DNA of 45,653 bases from DASZCR01 sp964246705. Its GTDB lineage: Bacteria > Acidobacteriota > Blastocatellia > Pyrinomonadales > Pyrinomonadaceae. Below are positions 42,138 through 45,653 of the stretch, in pieces; position 1 is the stretch's first letter; each line of letters begins with the position of its first letter. The position numbers were made by a program, and so were the translations under genes. Location: assembly GCA_964246705.1 (NCBI GenBank), contig CAXTRQ010000028.1, positions 1 through 45,653 of the forward strand. Reading direction: 5' to 3'. The notes under the pieces were generated by a model, which was not told the DNA's origin, did not search any database, and saw only the letters and a list, made by a program, of their open reading frames with translations.

Positions 42138-42313
42138 CGTTGATAAAGACCAGCTTGAGACACGCCCAACCGCCGCCGCACGCATCGCATTTCACCAACA
42201 CACAAACCTAGACGATGCGCGCCCCTTCTGTGTTAATCTCACCGGGCGTTCGAGACTTCTTCTTAATATGGTCGTACTCTCCTTCTAAAATCTTTTGGAG
42301 AATGGTTCGCTTG

Positions 42314-44635
42314 ATGAAAAGGAAACTTTTCGCGCCGCTCCTTGCGTTCGTCGCCTGTGCAACCTTGTGGCTCCCCTGCGTCCCGGCAGTGTCGGCGCAA
42401 CGTCGCTCGACACGTCGCGTCGCACGCGCCCCACGCGTCGCGCCGACGCGCACCACGTCGCGCAGCCACGATGCGCGCTTGAATCAAATCGCGGGCGAGT
42501 ACCTGCGCGGTTACTATGCCTTTAATCCGACCGAGGCGACCGCGCTCGGCCTCCACGAGTACGATTCTCAGCTTGAATCGCGCAGCCCCGACGCCGTCGC
42601 GCGCGAGGTGCAGCGTCTGCGCTCGGCGCTCGCCGACCTCTCACGCATCTCTGAATGGCTGCTCTCTGCGGAAGCGCGCTACGACTATCTCGTGTTGCAA
42701 TCACATGCGCGCGCGCGCCTGCTCGAACTCGAAGACATACGGATGTGGCAGCGCGATCCGAACATTTACAACAACCTCGCCTCGGCGAGCATTGACAACA
42801 TCCTGAAACGCAACTACGCGCCCATCGAACAGAGACTCGACGCCGTGCTCGCACGCGAGCGGCAGATTGCGCGCCTGCTCAATGAAGCCCGCTTGAATCT
42901 GGGCGTGCCGCCGCGTATCTATACGGAGACGGCCGTCGGGCAAGTACGCGGCAGCCTCGATTTCTTTGCGCGCGTCGTTCCGCAGATGTTCGAGCGCGCG
43001 GGCGGCGGGCGTTTAACCGCCGCGCGCCGCGCCGAGTTCGACACAGCCAACCGGGAGGCTATCGCCGCGCTCAACTCTTTCGCCGAGTGGCTCGAACGCG
43101 ATTTGCTGCCGCGCTCGACGGGCACGTTTGCCATCGGCGCAGAGAACTACCGGAAGAAACTGCTCTACGAAGAGATGATCGAGACGCCGCTCGCGCAACT
43201 AGTGCGCGAAGGCGAGCACGAGTTGCGACGCACGCAGGACGAAATGCGCTCGCTCGCCGAAGAGATCGCGCCCGGCAAAGGCGTGGACTTTGCGCTGCAA
43301 TTTTTGGGACGCGAGCACCCGACGGCTGATGGCCTCGTCGGCGAGACCCGCGCCGAACTCGACCGCCTCCGCGCCTTTGTTCGCGCGGAAGAAATTATGA
43401 GCGTCCCTGCGCGCGAGAATCTGACGGTCGCGGAGACGCCCGAATACGCGCGTGCCTTGAGCTTCGCTTCGATGGATACGCCGGGCGCATTCGAGCGCGT
43501 TGCGACCGAAGCCTTCTATTACGTCACGCCGCCCGATCAGCATTGGAACTCGCAGCAGAGGGAAGAACATCTCAGCCATTACAACCGCTATGCGTTGCCG
43601 ATTACTTCCATTCACGAAGCCTATCCCGGCCATTACTATCAACTGCTGGCGTTGAAGAATTCGCCGTCGCGCGTGCGTGCGGCGCTCGGCGCAAACAGTT
43701 TCGTCGAAGGCTGGGCGCACTACTGCGAGCAGATGATGCTCGAAGAGGGTTTCGGCGGCAACAATCCGAAGTTGAAACTCGCGCAACTGGACGCCGCGCT
43801 ACTGCGCCTGTGCCGCTATCTCGTCGGCATCCGTCTGCACACCGAAGGGATGACATACGAACAGGCCGTCGAGTTTTTCATGCGCGAAGGTTTCATGGCG
43901 CGCGTCAATGCCGAACGCGAGGCGCGGCGCGGCACGCTCGATCCGACCTATCTCATTTACACGCTCGGCAAGATGGAAATTTTGAAGTTGCGCGAAGAGT
44001 GGCGTGCGCGGATGGGTGACTCCTTCCGGCTCGGCGATTTCCACGACCGTCTGTTGAGCTACGGCATGCCCCCGATAAAAATTCTGCGGATGGCGATGCT
44101 CGGCGACGCGAACGCCACGACGCGCGCGGACGACGGGGCGGCGAATAATACGACGACCGCGAGCGAATCGCGCCCCGTCAGTTTCTCTGTGCTGGCGACG
44201 GGTGCGATGAGCGGCTATGAAGGCGCGCGCGCCGTCGAATTGATAACGAGTGAAGCGGAGTGGCAGCGTGTGTGGCGTCTGATTGGCGGCGGTCGGCTCG
44301 CGCCGGATGTAAGTTTTAACACGCAGGCTGTCGTCGTCGTCTTTCAGGGACAGAAGCCGACGGGTGGCTACAGCGTCGAAGTGACCGGCATCAGGCGGGA
44401 TGGCACTGTGCTTGCTGTCAGTATTAACGAGCGGCGTCCGGCGTCCGAAGATATTACAACGCAAGTTATCACCTCGCCCTTCGTCGCCGTCTCGATTCCG
44501 CGTCCGCCCGCAGGCGCAACCGTCAGGTTAGATGGAGCGACGGAGCCTGCGGTCGAGCAAAAACCGTTGAATAGCAAAGGAATTATTAAACCTCGCGGGC
44601 AGAGGAAGGGAAGGCGCACGAGGCGACGGTCTTGA
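42314..44635 (+). CDS. DUF885 metallopeptidase-like protein fused to PrcB C-terminal domain
   Basis: This 773-residue exported protein starts MKRKLFAPLLAFVACATLWL (signal peptide to about VSAQ, residue 30). GGAG precedes the ATG at 42314 by about 13 nt, although ATG 42302 in the same frame is possible. The DUF885 domain (about 55-595) includes FNPTEATALGLHEYD, WNSQQREEHLSHYNRYALPITSIHEAYPGHYYQ (HExxxxH zinc motif, His near residue 433) and VEGWAHYCEQMMLE (a further Glu ligand). The C-terminal domain (about 650-750) has VVVVFQGQKPTGGYSVEVTGI and TTQVITSPFVAVSIP, the PrcB_C pattern found in protease-complex proteins. A Lys/Arg-rich tail ends it. The fusion is unusual. Confidence 0.88.
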   Translation: MKRKLFAPLLAFVACATLWLPCVPAVSAQRRSTRRVARAPRVAPTRTTSRSHDARLNQIAGEYLRGYYAFNPTEATALGLHEYDSQLESRSPDAVAREVQRLRSALADLSRISEWLLSAEARYDYLVLQSHARARLLELEDIRMWQRDPNIYNNLASASIDNILKRNYAPIEQRLDAVLARERQIARLLNEARLNLGVPPRIYTETAVGQVRGSLDFFARVVPQMFERAGGGRLTAARRAEFDTANREAIAALNSFAEWLERDLLPRSTGTFAIGAENYRKKLLYEEMIETPLAQLVREGEHELRRTQDEMRSLAEEIAPGKGVDFALQFLGREHPTADGLVGETRAELDRLRAFVRAEEIMSVPARENLTVAETPEYARALSFASMDTPGAFERVATEAFYYVTPPDQHWNSQQREEHLSHYNRYALPITSIHEAYPGHYYQLLALKNSPSRVRAALGANSFVEGWAHYCEQMMLEEGFGGNNPKLKLAQLDAALLRLCRYLVGIRLHTEGMTYEQAVEFFMREGFMARVNAEREARRGTLDPTYLIYTLGKMEILKLREEWRARMGDSFRLGDFHDRLLSYGMPPIKILRMAMLGDANATTRADDGAANNTTTASESRPVSFSVLATGAMSGYEGARAVELITSEAEWQRVWRLIGGGRLAPDVSFNTQAVVVVFQGQKPTGGYSVEVTGIRRDGTVLAVSINERRPASEDITTQVITSPFVAVSIPRPPAGATVRLDGATEPAVEQKPLNSKGIIKPRGQRKGRRTRRRS

Positions 44636-44812
44636 GTTAGAGGCCAACCCGGCTGGCGTGTAATTCATCAAAACGTAGTCAAAAGATACGCCGCCAATAG
44701 TTGATACTCGACGGATGCGGCGGTTGACTGGCAAATTGATTTCTCTCTCCACTGCGAATGCCCTGCCAAGGGCAGTCGAATTGTTAAGCCTTAAAAAGAG
44801 GGAGAAGCTTTC

Positions 44813-44866
44813 GTTCAAGAGCGGCACACCCTCTTTCAACTCCGGGGGAGCGTGCCGCTTTTGAAC
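44813..44866. repeat. 15-bp hairpin before M48 gene
   Basis: GTTCAAGAGCGGCAC (44813-44827) pairs with GTGCCGCTTTTGAAC (44852-44866) with one G-T pair; the loop also contains partly complementary ACCCTC and GGGGGAG. It lies in the 297-nt space after the DUF885-PrcB gene and may end that transcript. Confidence 0.6.
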
Positions 44867-44932
44867 TTGCGAGGTTAGTGAAGAGCGCATCCATCGTTTC
44901 TACAGCCGTGCGCTCGTTCGGAGGAGGGAAAA

Positions 44933-45653
44933 TGAGATCAAGTAATTATCGTCTAAGTAAAATACCAACGTTGCTTTTGGTAGTCGCGCTTTTCGCAATG
45001 CCTCTGGCCGCGATGGCGCAGACGAAGATTGTCGCGCCGAATAATAAATACGACGTGCGTGCAGACGTACAAGCCGGTCAGGAAGCCTCGCAGCAGGCCG
45101 AGCAACAACTTCCTATCTTGCGCGACAGCTACATCACCAACTACGTCGAGAGCGTCGGTCGTCGTCTCGTCGCGGCCATTCCGTCCGAGTTTCAACATCC
45201 CGAATTCAGATACACTTTTAAAGTTGTGGACGCGCGAGACATCAACGCCTTCGCGTTGCCCGGCGGCCCGATGTACGTTAATCGAGGCATGATCGAAGCC
45301 GCCAAGACCGAAGGTGAGATGGCGGGCGTGATGGCGCACGAAATCAGCCACGTCGCGCTTCGTCACGCGACGGCGCAGGCGACCAAGCAAAGCAATCCGC
45401 TCAACCAGATTCTCGGCATCGGCGCGGTTCTCGGCGGCGCGATTCTTGGCGGAGAAGCGGGCGCGCCGCTCGGTAATAGTATCTATCGTGGATTTCTGGT
45501 CAATCCGTACAGCCGCGAATATGAAACGCAAGCCGACCTGCTCGGCGCGCAGATTATGGCGCGCGACGGTTATGACCCGCGCGATTTTGCGAATATGTTC
45601 CAGACGATTGCCCAGCAAAGCGGCGGCAGTCGCGGTCCCGAATGGCTGAGCAC
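44933..45653 (+). CDS. M48 family metallopeptidase, cut by window end
   Basis: The first 240 residues are present. GGAGGAGGG at 44921-44929 precedes the ATG. The signal peptide (IPTLLLVVALFAMPLAAMAQ) is followed by a BepA/LoiP-type M48 domain: ILRDSYITNYVESVGRRLVAAIP, INAFALPGGPMYVNRGMIEAAKTEGEMAGVMAHEISHVALRH with HEISH as the zinc site (about residue 136), and NPYSREYETQADLLGAQIMARDGYDPRDF, where the Glu of YETQAD is the third ligand. It probably acts in the periplasm on misfolded outer-membrane proteins. The C-terminal part (often with TPR repeats) lies outside the window. Confidence 0.92.

Noticed and set aside
11228..44932. CRISPR array made by the intergenic repeats
   Set aside because: The repeats are scattered, inverted and unevenly spaced, with no regular direct repeats or cas genes.
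44953..45618. 221-codon minus-strand frame
   Set aside because: It is the shadow of the M48 peptidase with HEISH on the plus strand.

Overview
The window looks like a scaffolded draft or metagenome-assembled chromosome segment of an Acidobacteriota bacterium, most likely Blastocatellia-like. The grounds are high G+C coding DNA, frequent GTG/TTG starts, a Gram-negative envelope gene set (PBP1A, PagL-like deacylase, lipoprotein), ECF sigma/anti-sigma pairs with DUF4097 proteins, an MXAN_5187-type protein and a secreted protein family I associate with Acidobacteriota. This placement is inference from memory; no database search was possible. Two N runs (6127-6163 and 26464-26473) mark assembly gaps, and each interrupts a conserved gene (PBP1A and lon).

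Layout. Positions 1-4423 are gene-poor and atypical: a secreted-protein pseudogene (169-1013), about 1.3 kb with no convincing gene but a strong hairpin, a convergent pair made of a four-TM protein and a membrane-anchored HExxH metallopeptidase (2306-3684), and an A+T-rich stretch with gene remnants. This stretch stops at the 3' end of a tRNA-Asn gene (4424-4498, minus), a classic integration position. From 4.8 to 11.2 kb come an esterase-fold protein, PBP1A, tmRNA with its promoter and terminator, a Uma2 nuclease, murI and rph. From 11.4 to 19.6 kb come a secreted protein, a SET-domain methyltransferase, a histidine kinase, selA, an MXAN_5187-type protein, a cold-shock protein with a long leader, an M23 peptidase and a small membrane protein. 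From 19.7 to 24.3 kb come a zinc-finger/TM protein, an anti-sigma factor with a doubled zinc domain, its ECF sigma factor, an LPG-synthase-type membrane protein and nrdR.

From 24.5 to 31 kb come lon, an MltD-type LysM lytic transglycosylase and a YifB/ComM ATPase. From 31.2 to 35.2 kb, a collinear series runs ECF sigma, anti-sigma, two DUF4097-like exported proteins, dut. From 35.5 to 40.6 kb come a lipoprotein, gamma carbonic anhydrase, a PagL-like lipid A deacylase, hisS and aspS. The end holds a JAMM peptidase with no normal start codon, a proline-rich membrane protein, a DUF885-PrcB fusion peptidase and the start of an M48 peptidase cut by the window edge.

Themes. Cell-envelope building and remodelling (PBP1A, murI, M23, MltD, PagL, LPG-type protein), envelope stress sensing (two sigma/anti-sigma pairs, DUF4097) and proteolysis (Lon, HELMH membrane protease, JAMM, DUF885-PrcB, M48) dominate. 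Many intergenic spaces hold long inverted repeats built from short recurring words, several at convergent gene ends where they probably act as terminators.
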